Shown here piece by piece: positions 32,014 through 43,386 of a DNA stretch of 64,000 bases (the stretch's first letter is position 1; the number at the start of each line of letters is the position of its first letter). The translations under genes were made by a program, and so were the position numbers. The notes below the pieces were generated by a model. That model did not search any database and was not told where the DNA came from. It was given only the letters and a program-made list of their open reading frames with translations. The stretch comes from Locusta migratoria (Eukaryota; Arthropoda; Insecta; Orthoptera; Acrididae), in assembly GCA_026315105.1 (NCBI GenBank), contig CM048744.1, positions 929,255,503 to 929,319,502 on the forward strand, given 5' to 3'.

Positions 32014-32726
32014 TAGAGCTCCTAAAACCACAGGCTGGCGCATCAGACATTTTCATTCTTGCGAATGCTAAAGACAGCACGCAGCGTATACGAACAGTGT
32101 TGTTTTATTTAAGTTTAGTGAAATATTTTACAAGTGCCCGGCATAGAGCCTTAGATCGTGCTACTTTGAGCTTGCATTCCGCTCTTGTTTACAGCGATAT
32201 GTGGATTAGACACAAAAATCTCTCGTTGTATTTACTTATTGCTGTTTCTGTCCAAATACAAAGAAAGAGAGCAATAAACACATATTTCTGTGATAAAAAT
32301 CGCGTATTACGTTTAATGCAGCCGAAACTGAACATCTAGATAAAATTTTTATGCGATCTTGGCTTTTATTTGAATAATGACTGTCAATATGCGAGGTTTG
32401 TTTGCCGTCTTGCAGTAAGTGTTTGTTGTCTGCTGTGACAAATTCACCACATCGGATTTTTGTACTCAAATTGCTGAAAGTACTTCTATTATGTTACTGA
32501 GAAAGTTTCAGAATGTATTACAAATACTAAAACGAAAAAGAATGTTAGTGTACAGAATCTTTAATAATCCATATAAAGCAAACATTTCGTTGCCAACATT
32601 AGCACACTACGCTACCGCAGCCGTAAGTAAAATTGTCCCAGTATTCTTTGCCCGTTATGTTACAGCCTCTTATAGATAAGCGTAAATATTGGCATTTACT
32701 AATAAGAAATTCAATTGAGGGTGTCT

Positions 32727-32793
<67 letters not shown>

Positions 32794-33720
32794 ATCGCGT
32801 ACCGTACTATTTTGTATAATTGCATACTACAAGTTGTGACGGTAAAACTTTGAAATGCCACATATAGCATTTAACGGTAGCAGTTCGCTGCCACAGCCGT
32901 AACGAAACTTTTTGCCCAGTATATTTATATTTTCCGTTTTAGTTTTTTTTTACTTTCTCGCAATAACGTAACAGAAGTGTCTTCAACAATTTGTGCAATG
33001 TCAGTACAAAACTTTTTGATGAGGTGTATTCCTCAGTATACTATATAAGACACATATATTGAGCTGTAAAACAGTATGTTCTGGGATTCTTTGCTGTAAT
33101 ATGATTGTTCTAGTTCCGTACAGGCAGCTTCTCTATTAAGAGGTAGGACTTTCAAAATGTTCAAATGTTTGTAAAGCTTATGGGACTTAACTACGGTATC
33201 ATCAGTCCCTAAACTTACAAACTACTTATGAACTACTTACGAACTAGGACGGCACAAATATCCATGCCCGAGGGGGGATTCGAACCCCCGACCGTAGTGG
33301 GCGTGCAGACCGTAACTGAAGCGCCTCAGTCCCCTCGGCCACCGCGGCCGGCTTAGGACTTTCAGAAGAGCTAAACAAAACTATAAATGCAAATATCACA
33401 GACGATTTTTAGTATTAAATATTGCTTCAAGTCATAATAATAATTATTTACTTACAATATATAACTGTGGGCTCGGTTCGGGTTCCCAGTTTTTGCGCCG
33501 ACATTTAATGATCCATTTTTTCTTTTCTCAGAATCTTTCGGGAAACTAAACGTTCTGTAGCCACCTCTGGAATGATTTGAGCAGTTTATGGCAACACAAC
33601 CACCCGTAATGTCGTGCTAAAGTGCCGTGACGCAAATCCTATAGCATTGCAGTGCGTTTAACTTACGAGCCACGAAAATGAAAATGGCGGATGCGTCAGC
33701 TCGTACTTATAGGAGCCTTA
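32014..33720. mobile_element. hAT-like element, no transposase
   Basis: Ends TAGAGCTCCTAAAA and, complementary, TAAGGCTCCTATAA, flanked by the 8-bp duplication GGCGAAGC at 32006-32013 and 33721-33728. The uninterrupted copy 1 of repeat X has GGCGAAGC only once at the matching place. The interior contains a 61-A run (32732-32792) and the SINE at 33155-33353. The short open frames over the A/T run are artefacts. No transposase was seen. Confidence 0.8.
33155..33353 (-). mobile_element. tRNA-derived SINE (subfamily A)
   Basis: Flanked by TAGGACTTTCA at 33144-33154 and 33354-33364. Inside the hAT-like element. ACTACTTATGAACTACTTACGAACTAGG shows a small internal duplication shared in part with the copy at 24.6 kb. 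Confidence 0.9.
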
Positions 33721-33754
33721 GGCGAAGCACCACTAAACACACAAAAGTTCACTG

Positions 33755-36175
33755 TTAACTCTTTCAGTCACACTTTTACAATAGGAATATAATTACCCAT
33801 GTCTGTTCACACTTGTATAATAGGAACATAATTATCAATGTCTGTTCATTGAAGCAACTGTTACAACTGAAATATCACCGACAATAGAGGAAACGTAATA
33901 TAGATATTCAGGCTTTCAAGGTCTGAGGTGGTCACTAACGCTAACCACCATGACTATTGCTATAAATAATGCTAGGATGATTGTGAACGTTATTTATTAG
34001 ACGAATCATCATTACAAACGTACAAAACTAACAAAAACAAATTATTTTTTATGAAAAGCTGCAAAACATGTTTTACCTTTCCGTAAGCAAAGAGGCACTT
34101 CACATGCACTACACTGCCATACAGTACGAACGGGAGATATTTTAGTGCTACAATTGCATCATCTTCTTGAAGTGCTTCTTTCAGGTTGATGGCGACTGGA
34201 TTCTAGACGAATTTCCTGCGGGACTGTAGGCTTGTGGCGTTTTAGAAATGCAGGTCCTGGAGATGAGGCCGCGGAATTACGGCTGCTGTTCACTGAATCC
34301 GTCCTGTGTTTGTCTCTGACATATTCTGGTGCCAGTAGGCCCCGATATACTTCTCTCCGGAAGTCTTTCAGAATCAGCTTATCGAGGTCTGGGCGTGAAG
34401 AGGACTGCAATTCTTTATAAATAAAAAAAGCATTGACAACGCAACAATCAAGATAGTGAAAGAAAATCCTATGCCACCACTAATAGGATTTTCTGTCAAT
34501 AGCATAGCTTCCTTTGAGCTGATCAAATTTGTCGACAAAGTTCATGTTTGCGTTGTAGTCGATGACGGCCTGAGGACAAGACACTTCAGTACATTCGTCG
34601 AATCATGGTAGTTTGACAGAATCAATACTGATCTCTTGTCTTTCCATTTCAGCAAACTTACATTTGTGTCACTAACCCGGTAATCATGTTGACCTCTTCG
34701 TAAATGCTTGTCATCTTTTAGCGTTGGCAAGAACTTTCTATTTGCGTTCACGGTTCCACAAGCGAAAATCTGGTCCTCAAGTAGTTTCACTTGCAAAGGG
34801 TAACTATTGAAATAATTGTCAAAATAAACCTTATGATTTTTATTTTTCAAGGTTTCGCAAAACGTCCTGACAATGTTTCCACCTAAGTCCGTTTCAACAT
34901 TACTACCCTGTTTGCCTGTGTAAATATAAAAATCTAGACAATAACCTGATTGTGCACACATCATCCACACCTTGTATCCACGTTTCGTCGGCTTTCATGG
35001 CATGTATTGTTTTAGGGAGTTTCTGCCTTTGAATTTGATCATGCTTTCATCGATTGCAACTCTTTCAGATGGCCTGTAGTGTTTTTGAAAATTGTTGTGC
35101 AGTATGGCGAGTACAGGTCTAATTTTATACAGTTTGTCGTAATTAGGGTCAGTTCGGTCGGGCATTACACTATTGTAAGTTATCCAAAAGTCTACTGAAT
35201 CTCATGAACTTCGAAACATAGCTGTCATGCAAATCAGGCGCTGAAGATCAGTAATCTCGGTAGTTCGGCAATTTTTTATACCCATCACTAAATTCAAGGC
35301 AATAAAACCATCAAGCTCTTCTGTTGTGATAGGTGTATATGGCTTTCCGGTTTGAGTAGCGTGAAGGTTAGTTTGGAAACATAAAAGGTCTTGTAAATGC
35401 TCAGTCCAAAGAAGGCGAAATAGTAAATGGGGGTCACATTCTCCATGCTTATGGAGCAATTATAACCGGCATGTTTGCACGTACATTATTAACCTCTGTA
35501 GAATCAGGCGTCCGTTGTAACCAACTAGACAAAGGGAGTCATCATCAGAATCATAACTGTCGTCAGGAGCACTTTGAACTCCACTCAAATCACCTAACAT
35601 CATCGGATTTGGCTGATTTGCTGCCTCTTCTTCGTCATCGTCAGAGCTACAAATGCTCGCGTTACCTGAAGGGATGTCTTCAAACAAGTATTGTCCAATT
35701 CGTTCTCTCCTAAGCGGCGTGTGCGGCGCGACATACCGTAAAGAATGTGAAAAAAATGACGTTACATCCATAAGCTAACCCACCACCGTCATGGTGGTTT
35801 GTAAGCAAACCACCACATTCCCTTTGTAACTACTCAGTGAAAACACAAAAGTAACAGTACCTGCATGCCAACAGACAAAAAATAGGTCTGTGGGAATACG
35901 TTCAATAAAATACACTACAGAAAACATGTTACGTACCCGTTGTATTGATGTTTTTATCAGACACTCGAGACAAGGTACGTTAGCGCTATATTCAATGCAA
36001 CTGGTATGCACTGACTTTCATGCAGTGTACCCGGAATCTGCCATTTGTTTTGAAGCACAGTCCACCGAGGTGGACATGCTAATTCAACCGTTTATCGCTA
36101 GATGGCGTGGAATAGAAGTACTGTGATCGAAAATAGGTGATTAGTAACACTAACCACCAAGACTGAAAGAGTTAA
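33755..36175 (-). mobile_element. piggyBac-like transposon, nearly complete
   Basis: TTAA at 33755-33758 and 36172-36175 flank inverted ends CTCTTTCAGTC and GACTGAAAGAG. The left end has two ~39-bp subterminal repeats (about 33770-33848), each ending ATGTCTGTTCA. About 2.4 kb, normal for the family. The transposase is on the minus strand but broken. The family here starts CTC rather than the textbook CCC. Confidence 0.9.
34046..35771 (-). pseudogene. piggyBac transposase, broken
   Basis: Minus strand, at least three frames. The N-terminus (35771) begins MDVTSFFSHSLRYVAPHTPL, with an acidic stretch SSDDDEEEAAN. DDE_Tnp_1_7-type sequence follows: HLLFRLLWTEHLQDLLCFQT, TPITTEELDGFIALNLVMGI (about 35440-35280), then YCLDFYIYTGKQG, DLGGNIVRTFCETLKNKN, VYFDNYFNSYPL (carrying a catalytic Asp) and GTVNANRKFLP (about 34970-34740). 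At the C-terminus a Cys-rich finger, CSACEVPLCLRKGKTCFAAF, lies near 34115-34050. All parts of the enzyme are represented, in order, but frameshifts at about 35460, 35200, 35000 and 34540 inactivate it. Confidence 0.88.
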
Positions 36176-36348
36176 CGCATTGCTTATTGCAGGTACATAC
36201 CTCGTTAAATCCTTCCGACAGTCGAAAAATGTCACGGACGTCATTTTCACCTCTGTGATGCCGCTGCTTTCTCTCTCTTCAGCTTCATGTTGATGAAGCG
36301 CACTCGCATAAAAATTCGGTCCGTAAGAATATTTTAATGACCCCGGCG
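36176..36348 (-). pseudogene. Possible distal part of the P-like relic
   Basis: Sequence between the piggyBac and the Jockey LINE. It is continuous with 38358 onward once the LINE is removed. The minus-strand open frame (HVAPGSLKYSYGPNFYASAL, then ISNA) has no motif I can name and may be untranslated tail. Confidence 0.3.
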
Positions 36349-36360
36349 CCACATGAAGAC

Positions 36361-37455
36361 CTCCAGCTAAATTCCCATCGTGCCGCCATATTTGTGTCCT
36401 TAGACCTCGAACGGGCCTACGATCGGGTCTGGCACTCTGGCCTGCTCTTCAAACTCCAAACCTATGCTCTTCCCATCAACCTCGTCCGGGTCATTGCCTC
36501 CTTCCTCTCCAACCGCCCCACCTATGTTACCATCCACAACACCGACTCCCGTCTTTTTTATCCCTTTACTGGTGTGCCCCAAGGCTCTGTCCTTTCTCCT
36601 CTCCTGTATCTCCTGTATACCTCAGATATGCCTAAGCCTGCTCCTCCCGTACACCTTTTCCAATATGCTGACGACACCGCTTTCCTTGCCTTAGCTCCCA
36701 CCCTTGCCTGTTCCAACCGCCTGCTCCAAGAACACTTTGACCTCATTGCCGTTTGGTGCAACCAGTGGCTCCTGTCTATAAATCATACCAAAACCCAGGC
36801 GATCATCATAGGTCGTACTACCCCTTCCTTCCGTCCCCGAGATTTTTATCTGACCCTCCATAACCGTCCTATTCGTCTCACCCCTACCCTAAAGTACCTG
36901 GGCCTCACTATTGATCGCACCATCTCCTGGACTCCCCATCTACGTGCTATCCAAGAAAAAGCCCGCTCACGCCTCCACCTCCTCAAACTGCTTGTTGGCC
37001 GAACATGGGGCCTCAACCCTGCTACCATCCTCTATGCCTACAAATCCCTCATCCGCCCTGTCCTCTGTGTCGCCCATCCCGCCTGGATCTCCGCTCCCGC
37101 ATCCTTCTACAAATCTCTGGAGATACTGGAGCGCCATGCCCTCCGCCTCGCCTTCCGTATACCCCTTTATCCCCCCTCCCCCACGCGGATCCTCTATGAT
37201 CTCATTCCTTTCCCCCGACTCGTTCTCTTTATTGAACATCTCCGCCTCCGTTACATATCCCGCAAATCAGATCCGCCTAATCCTCTAGTCCATCCCCTCC
37301 TCTCTGCACCTGGTACATTGTCGCGCCTCCACCACTGTATTCCCCTTGCTCTCCACTTGTCCACTCTCCGGGTCCTTTCCCGTGGCAACTTCCATACCCT
37401 CCCCCTCCCGGATGATGCCCTCCGACCTGACATCTACCCTTCATACCAGCTGTGA
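36361..37455 (+). pseudogene. Jockey-type reverse transcriptase, 5'-truncated but open
   Basis: Open for about 365 codons without a break. The apparent start Met at 36337 lies in flanking DNA, so there is no true start. FVSLDLERAYDRVWHSGLLF is palm motif A, TGVPQGSVLSPLLYLLYTSD motif B and FQYADDTAFLA the catalytic YADD. TQAIIIGRTTP, LKYLGLTIDRTISWTPHL, WGLNPATILYAYKSLIRPVL and the C-terminal LPLPDDALRPDIYPSYQL follow. All palm aspartates are present. No RNase H domain, as usual for Jockey. Endonuclease and ORF1 are missing by 5' truncation. C-rich codon use differs sharply from the AT-rich surroundings. Confidence 0.92.
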
Positions 37456-37715
37456 TCCTTCTCCTTGTTCCCTCTCCCCCTTCTCTCCCTGAGGGTCCCG
37501 ACTATCCCTCCCTTCCTGTCCCTTCTCCCCTCCTCCGTCCCCCGTCCCTCCGGTTCCTCCTCTTACCGCCCTCCCCTATCCTTCTTCCCTGTGGCTTCCT
37601 GGGACATCATCCCCCCCGTCCCTTCCCTAACGGCCCTGTGGCTCCTTCCCACCCTCTCCCTCTCCTTTCCCCCCCTTTCCCCCCACACCACATCTTCAAT
37701 GCTGTCAGTGCCCCA

Positions 37716-38193
37716 CCATCTACGGAACCTCCTTTGTGCTTCGACAAGTGTGGTGTGTTTTAGCTACAGTGTCTTATTTTACAACAGTGGACGGCCAACC
37801 CGCAGCCGCCACCGTCAGTTTTAACTTAATTGTGTGTGTGCCACTGACATTTGAGCAACTGTTTTTATTCACCACTTACGCCGTTCCAAGTGTTTTATGT
37901 CACCACCGTTTTCCTCCATTTTATGTACTTTGTTTTATCTCCATTTTAAATCTACCATCTACGGAACCTCCTTTGTGCTTCGACAAGTGTGGTGTGTTTT
38001 AGCTACAGTGTCTTATTTTACAACAGTGGACGGCCAACCCGCAGCCGCCACCGTCAGTTTTAACTTAATTGTGTGTGTGCCACTGACATTCGAGCAACTG
38101 TTTTTATTCACCACTTTCGCCGTTCCAAGTGTTTTATGTCACCACCGTTTTCCTCCATTTTATGTACTTTGTTTTATCTCCATTTTAAATCTC
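37716..38193 (+). repeat. Tandem 2 x 239-bp duplication in the LINE 3' UTR
   Basis: Unit 1 37716-37954, unit 2 37955-38193, each starting CCATCTACGGAACCTCC. I saw only two differences (ACATTTGAGC/ACATTCGAGC and CTTACGCC/CTTTCGCC). It lies between the RT stop and the 3' end. Confidence 0.93.
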
Positions 38194-38357
38194 CGTTTTA
38201 TGTCTGTGTTATCTCCAAAATTTTATTCCTTTGTGTTTTTATGTTCTCCGCTGTCAAATTTTATTTCTGTAGGCTGAAGAGCGCCAGTGAGCGCTGCCGG
38301 CCCGCCCCTCTTTTAGGGGAATTGAAACCACAATAAAGAAAAAAAACCACATGAAGA

Positions 38358-38990
38358 TATTTCTGCGAAATTACGTCGGCTAATCGCTTAGAAATATTTT
38401 TTTAAGTGTGTCACTTCCGTCAATCTCATCAAACAGCAGCTCAAACTCTGAGATCTGCCGCATCCACTCGTCAGACGACACTAACAAACCTCCTCGTGAT
38501 AGAAATTCTATCCACCCTTATTCTGCGAGGTGTTTTGGAGGAGGACAAAGTAGTTTTATTAGATGACACCCCCAGTGAGCTCTCATATTTCGCAGCACGG
38601 CGTGCAATGTAGCCTGTCAGATATTTGAATCCTTCAGTTGGGCATTCAATATGTGTCACAGCAGACGGTGCAGCAGCCTCACAACTAAATCTTATGTCCT
38701 GGCTCTCTGCTTCCCTATCTGGCATGGTCAATGCTTCAGACATATCCGGCAAAATTCCACATAGCGGACTGGATGACAGAAATTGTTGTGAATCTTCTTC
38801 CTGTCTCACAGACGAAGTATTAGACAGTGCAATGTCTTGAGCATTCTTTCCCAGAAGCAATAAACGTCTTTTGGGCGAGGATGCTGATAGAAATGACAAT
38901 TACCTCTAATCTGTGAAAACAAATTTTCAAGACAGTCCTGGTTCAGGCGTGCTGTTAACCCGCGAGGACTTGCGCCTGAGGATTTTTCTC
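38358..38990 (-). pseudogene. P-element-like transposase, C-terminal relic
   Basis: Minus strand, two frames. From 38990: TARLNQDCLENLFSQIRG, a block conserved in P-element/THAP9-type transposases (LNQDALENxFSxIRG). After frameshifts THIECPTEGFKYLTGYIARR and AAKYESSLGV, corresponding to the conserved xYIAGYxAxK region, then MRQISEFELLFDEIDGSD in another frame near 38440. N-terminal THAP and GTP-binding regions are not found upstream. The relic was then split by the Jockey LINE. Confidence 0.7.
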
Positions 38991-39477
38991 ACAGTAATTT
39001 TAAAACAATCGGTATTTTACCAATTTTAAATAGTCAAATATTTGTGTTTTCTTATAAACGCAACTAGAAACACTTATTTCTTTATTCTGAAATCAATAGT
39101 TACATTCACAACACTTTCACAGTACACATTTTATAATTTCACAATTCGTGATTATTTTCGTCAAAGTTTGTTTGTATTAATCTCTCCGGATCCTATACAT
39201 TGATTACGAACTTTAATTCTTCAAGATACGTCTTTGAAAAGTTATTGCATCAAACTTGACAAATAAGTTCAAGTTTCAGTCTCACGAATGTTCATCAGTT
39301 TATTACGGGAGGCAGAGGTTTCTAATTCTTCCGTCCTAGCCTATCCCAATCAAAGTCCAAAGATAATGTTCGCTTTCGCGTATGAGCACGATAAGAAAGT
39401 TTATTATAAAAATTTAATTTTTTCTCGAGGTTTTCCCTATCTTGGAATTAAACCGCGTTTAATACTTTAAGCTAAGT
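38991..39477. other. No gene recognised
   Basis: AT-rich. A 60-codon open frame at 39288-39470 has no recognisable domain. Confidence 0.4.
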
Positions 39478-39618
39478 ACTGAGAGCTAGCCCCACTGAGA
39501 GCTAAGCACTTAGTGACATATAGTGACATAGAGAGCTAAACAAGTAGAGAGCTAAGCACATAGAGAAAGCTGAGCACATAGAGAAAGCTGAGCACATAGA
39601 GAGCTGAGCACAAAGAGA
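39478..39618 (+). repeat. Degenerate minisatellite, ~18-20-bp unit
   Basis: About seven variants of AGAGAGCTAAGCACATAG, with one variant duplicated (AGAAAGCTGAGCACATAG twice). Confidence 0.85.
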
Positions 39619-39874
39619 GGAACTCAACTGCAGGTACTGTTTATAATAGCAATCTGACAAAGGATCTCTGATACACGAGATGTTTTGACCTAAGTATTCC
39701 CTGCATACTATTACTCTAAATTACGCTGATATAATTGGAATTACTAAAAATTTTGAAAAATGCGAAAATTCTGTCCCTTAACAAATTATTAAAATTACGT
39801 AACGATGAAAAATGTCGGAATATCGTGATTCTAATGCTATGGTCGCGATGTGGTGTTACAGAGCGCCATGGAAT

Positions 39875-40592
39875 ATGATGTTTTGCGGATGATCTGCTTC
39901 TTTCTCAGCAGAGCATCGATAGACTCGAAGAAAATCTGGAGGAAGGCACTAGAAGTAAAGAGGGATGACAATTAGCAGGACGAAATCAGAATATTTAGCA
40001 TTGAAGGATGGGCAGATAAGGTCTTGCAAGATCCAGGAAGAGGAACTGAAATCTGTCTGTAAATTTAAATACCTGGGGTCGTACATACAGAGGAACTGAC
40101 TGGAAAGCGAGGTACAGCACCAAATAAACTGTGGTCTGATCAACTGGAGGAAAATGAGCGGAGCGTTGTGTGACAAGTAGGTGAGCAATGGGGTGAAAGG
40201 GAAAGTGTACTAGTCGGTGGTAAGGTCTGCTGTGATATACGGGGCAGAGACATGGCCAATCACAGTAGGCCAGGAAAGGAAGATGGAAGTGGCAGAATGA
40301 GGATGCTGAGGTGGATGTGTGTGGTAACAAGAAAGGACAGAATTAGAAATGAATTTCTTAGAGGAGTTGTGAAAGTGGGACCCATGGGGAAAAAGATACA
40401 AGAGACTAGACTAAGGTGGTATGTACACTTCCAGAGAAAAGGGAAAGAGTATATTGGAAACAGAGTTGAAGATGTAAAGATTGAAGGAGTGAGAAGGAGA
40501 GGAAGACCGAAGAAGAGGTGGAAGGATAAGATAGCGGGGGACCTAAGGGAGAAAGAATGGAATAAGGGAGGAGCAATGAATAGAGTATTATG
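39875..40592 (+). pseudogene. RTE-type LINE, RT to C-terminus, second subfamily
   Basis: ADDLLLSQQSIDRLEENLEE at about 39888 contains the catalytic ADD. Then KFKYLGSYIQRN near 40065, SAVIYGAETWPI near 40230, EMRMLRWMCVVTRKDRIRN, LRWYVHFQRKGKEYIGNRV and GRPKKRWKDKIAGDLREKEW to the stop at 40592. The YGAETW and RWM-GxTRxDRIRN blocks place it in the RTE group, but in a subfamily different from the copies at 3.3 and 52-55 kb. Frameshifts before 40250. Confidence 0.75.
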
Positions 40593-40639
40593 ACGTGGGT
40601 CAAGGCTACGATAAAGAAGAAAACAGGGTGACATTGAAC

Positions 40640-41140
40640 TACACACATCAAATTTTACTTTACTTTTTCGAGTCTCGAGTCTCCGTCAACCTAAATTATT
40701 GGCCCAATATCGGGCCACTTAAACTGCCGCATCGCTGACCAACCATAGATCATCGAGGGTACAGGACTATGGGCAACTAGAATATTGAAGAAAATGTGTC
40801 ATGTCCTGTGGTTTTCCACATTCGCACAGAAGATCCTCAGCGTCCGCCTGTCCCCACCTGGCTTTAATGGTTTCCACAGGTCCAACTTCCGTTCTCATCC
40901 TATTCAAGGCTGGCCAGGTCTTCCAGTCCAGTTCGCTTCTGATAGGGCGTCGTTGTTACAGTGGGCAGTTTTTGGATGGTTAAATTGGTACATTCCTCAA
41001 AAAGCTTTTCCTTGATCTGAGTCTTCCTGGTGGAACTTGGGCGTTGTAGAGAACGTGGCGCCAGTCGAACGTTTGCTTGAATCGCTCTGTGTACTCTGCA
41101 GCTGTTCTGCGGTCTTTTGGTGAGGCAAAGCCAGATGCCT
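40640..41140 (-). pseudogene. LINE ORF2 C-terminal zinc-binding segment
   Basis: Minus-strand translation with one frame change gives RTGLEDLASN or WPALNRMRTEVGPVET, then ARWGQADAEDLLCECGKPQD and MTHFLQYSSCP. The CxC-x8-H-x5-C cluster after an LNRxRT block is usual for the C-terminus of Jockey/R1-like ORF2 proteins. It lies directly beside the Tc1 end at 41146, which may have inserted into it. Confidence 0.6.
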
Positions 41141-41145
41141 TACTA

Positions 41146-41963
41146 TACACTACCGGCCATTAAAATTGCTACACCAAGAAGAAATGCAGATGATAAACGG
41201 GTATTCATTCGACAAATATACTAGAACTGACATGTGATTACATTTTCACGCAATTTGGGTGCATAGATCCTGAGAAATCAGTACCCTGAACAACCACCTC
41301 TGGCCATAATAACGGGCGTGATACGCCTGGGAATTAAGTCAAACAGAGCTTGGATGACGTTTAAAGGTACAGATGCCCTTGCAGCTTCAACACGATAGCA
41401 CAGTTCATCAAGAGTAGTGACTAGCGTATTGTGACGAGCCAGTTGCTCGGCCACCATTGACCAGACGTTTTCAACTGGTGAGATATCTGGAGAATGTGCT
41501 GGCCAAGGCAGCAGTCGAACATTTTCCGTATCCAGAAAGGCCCGTACAGGACCTGCATCATGCGGTCGTGCATTATCCTGCTGAAATGTCGGGTTTCGCA
41601 GGGCTCGAATGACGGGTGGAGCCACGTGTCGTAACTCATCTGAAATGTAACGGCCACTGTTCAAAGTGCCGTCGCTGCAAACAAGAGGTGACCGAGTCGT
41701 GTAACCAATGGCACCACATACCATCATGTCGGGTGATACACCAGTATGGCGATGACGAATACACGCTTCCAATGTGCGTTCACCGCGATGTTGCCAAACA
41801 TGGATGCGTTGATGCTGTAAACAGGACATGGATTCATCCGAAAAATGCCATTCGTGCACCCAGGTTCGTCACTGCGTACACCATCGTAGGCGCCCCTGTC
41901 TGTGATGCAACGTCAAGTGTAACCGCAGCCATGGTCTCCGAGATGATAGTCCATGCTGCTCCA
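41146..41963 (-). mobile_element. Tc1-like transposon, 5' part lost
   Basis: The left end TACACTACCGGCCATTAAAA (41146) matches the element at 272. The transposase runs from 41278. The copy stops near 41963, before the N-terminal DNA-binding region and the other inverted end. Confidence 0.85.
41278..41960 (-). pseudogene. Tc1-like transposase, catalytic part
   Basis: Open from 41859 to 41278 (193 codons), preceded in the same frame by more transposase (LHLTLHHRQGRLRWCTQ) and a TGA at 41871-41869 that looks like a CGA codon lost by CpG decay. WHFSDES holds the first catalytic Asp. FQQDNARPHDAGPVR holds the second and LPWPAHSPDISPVENVWSMV the D-x34-E pair. The C-terminus is IPRRITPVIMARGGCSGY. 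All three acidic residues are present, but without the DNA-binding domain the copy is inactive. Confidence 0.88.
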
Positions 41964-42254
41964 AACTTTATACTTGTTATGCTTACTTACCAAAAGACTT
42001 CATTGGTCAACATACCCCGGCTTCTGGGCCAACTTAGCCCGAGGTATGGGCAGATTGGCCCACTTGACATATGTCCAGTAATAAATTTTTTCTAATACCT
42101 TAACTGATATTTTCAAGCTTAATAACTGCCATCCAGATTCAGTAAAGACCCATCTAATATTTAACAATAATTTCATAAATTTAAATATGTCAAATAAATT
42201 AATATTAACAAAAATAAAAAAATATGGCCAACGTGCCCCTGTCTCCCCTAAACA

Positions 42255-42440
42255 TTGTCTTTAAGTAGCCTTACAAAAAGGAGTCGCATGTGTCGACATC
42301 CGGAGAATATTGTGGCCAATCGAGGCTCACGCCAGTGGCTTCAGGATACCCTAGAGTCATACTACGATTCCCAAAGAGCTCCTCCAGCACATCACATACT
42401 TTCCTGCTTCGATGGGGTCGAGCTCCGTCTTGCATTTACC
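42255..42440 (-). pseudogene. mariner-like transposase fragment
   Basis: The minus strand reads QDGARPHRSRKVCDVLEELF, then LDWPQYSPDVDTCDSFL, stop, GYLK. The QDGAxPH and WPxxSPD-x5-D-x-FLWGYLK blocks are the second and third acidic motifs of a mariner-group transposase common in insects. About 60 residues survive. Upstream and downstream parts are unrecognisable. Confidence 0.7.
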
Positions 42441-43386
42441 AAGTCCTGTGGAAATCAGGATTACTTTCGACTGCCCAAATTCTCAAGTTGTAGCACTCTA
42501 CGATCGTAGTGTCTCTGCCCATTACTTCATCTTGCTTGCAGGCTAACTGTATTCCCTGAAGGGATCGAACGTATTTGTGCATCTTCAGAGAAATGAGTTT
42601 GTGACACTTGCGGGGAGTGACACTTGCGCGGAAACGGAATGTGTAGACACTTGCGCGGAGACCCGGACGCTGCAGGTAGTGAACAGGGTGTTCCAGAAGT
42701 AGGGATACACCACCCCTACTCCACGCCCTCCAGCCGCTACCTGTGCCGTATACAGGGAAAGGCCCACCAGCGAGGTGGAGCTGTAGTAACGGCCCGGAGA
42801 TATCACAGCCTCATTCAACAGGGAGATAACACGTCATACAAATATCACTCGATTTACAATACAGCACCATGTGAAGAGGAATGTGATGAAATCGGAATTG
42901 AGCGCAACCGTTGCTAACTACAATTTCGGATTTACTGCATTTTGAGTCAGAATTCGCATCTATATTCGCATTTATTGCAAATGCGAATTTTTCTTGTCCC
43001 TAGTAATACCTCTAAAAATAAACAGCTGATCAAGGCACTAAAAGCAAGGGCAGATCTTTGGGTGTATTACTAGAAATAACTAAAACACAATTTGATCGTG
43101 GAATTATATACAATCTCATTATAAAGGTTTTTTGAAGGTGGTTTTGAGCAGCTTTTAAATATGTTAGGAATAGCATTATGAAATATAGACAGCTACACCT
43201 TATGTTTATTATGAGATATCGATATCGGCTAATTTCAGGTCATTCAAGTCTCAAACAACATGTGTTACTTATGCATTTTTCCAGTGGCACTTATAACCTT
43301 TAACAGTTTACACACGAGGTCTAACGTTGTTAATAGCGTTAGCGATGAAAACAGAACCCAGAATCTTTGCGTCTAAATGATACATA

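Larger units (their letters stand above)
36360..38346 (+). mobile_element. Jockey-type LINE, 5'-truncated, best preserved copy
   Basis: Flanked by CCACATGAAGA at 36349-36359 and 38347-38357. It holds the RT from before motif A to the stop, a C/T-rich then AT-rich 3' UTR with a tandem duplication, GGCTGAAGAGCGCC and a short A-rich end (AATAAAGAAAAAAA). Its open frame and exact duplication mark it as one of the youngest insertions in the window. Confidence 0.92.

Noticed and set aside
32633..32870. Poly-Lys and poly-Phe open frames
   Set aside because: Translation of a 61-base A homopolymer.
36911..37288. 125-codon plus-strand frame inside the Jockey RT
   Set aside because: Off-frame with the conserved RT blocks, and Ser/Pro-rich only because of base composition.
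39478..39618. CRISPR-like array
   Set aside because: Repeats are adjacent variants without unique spacers and the genome is eukaryotic. It is a minisatellite.
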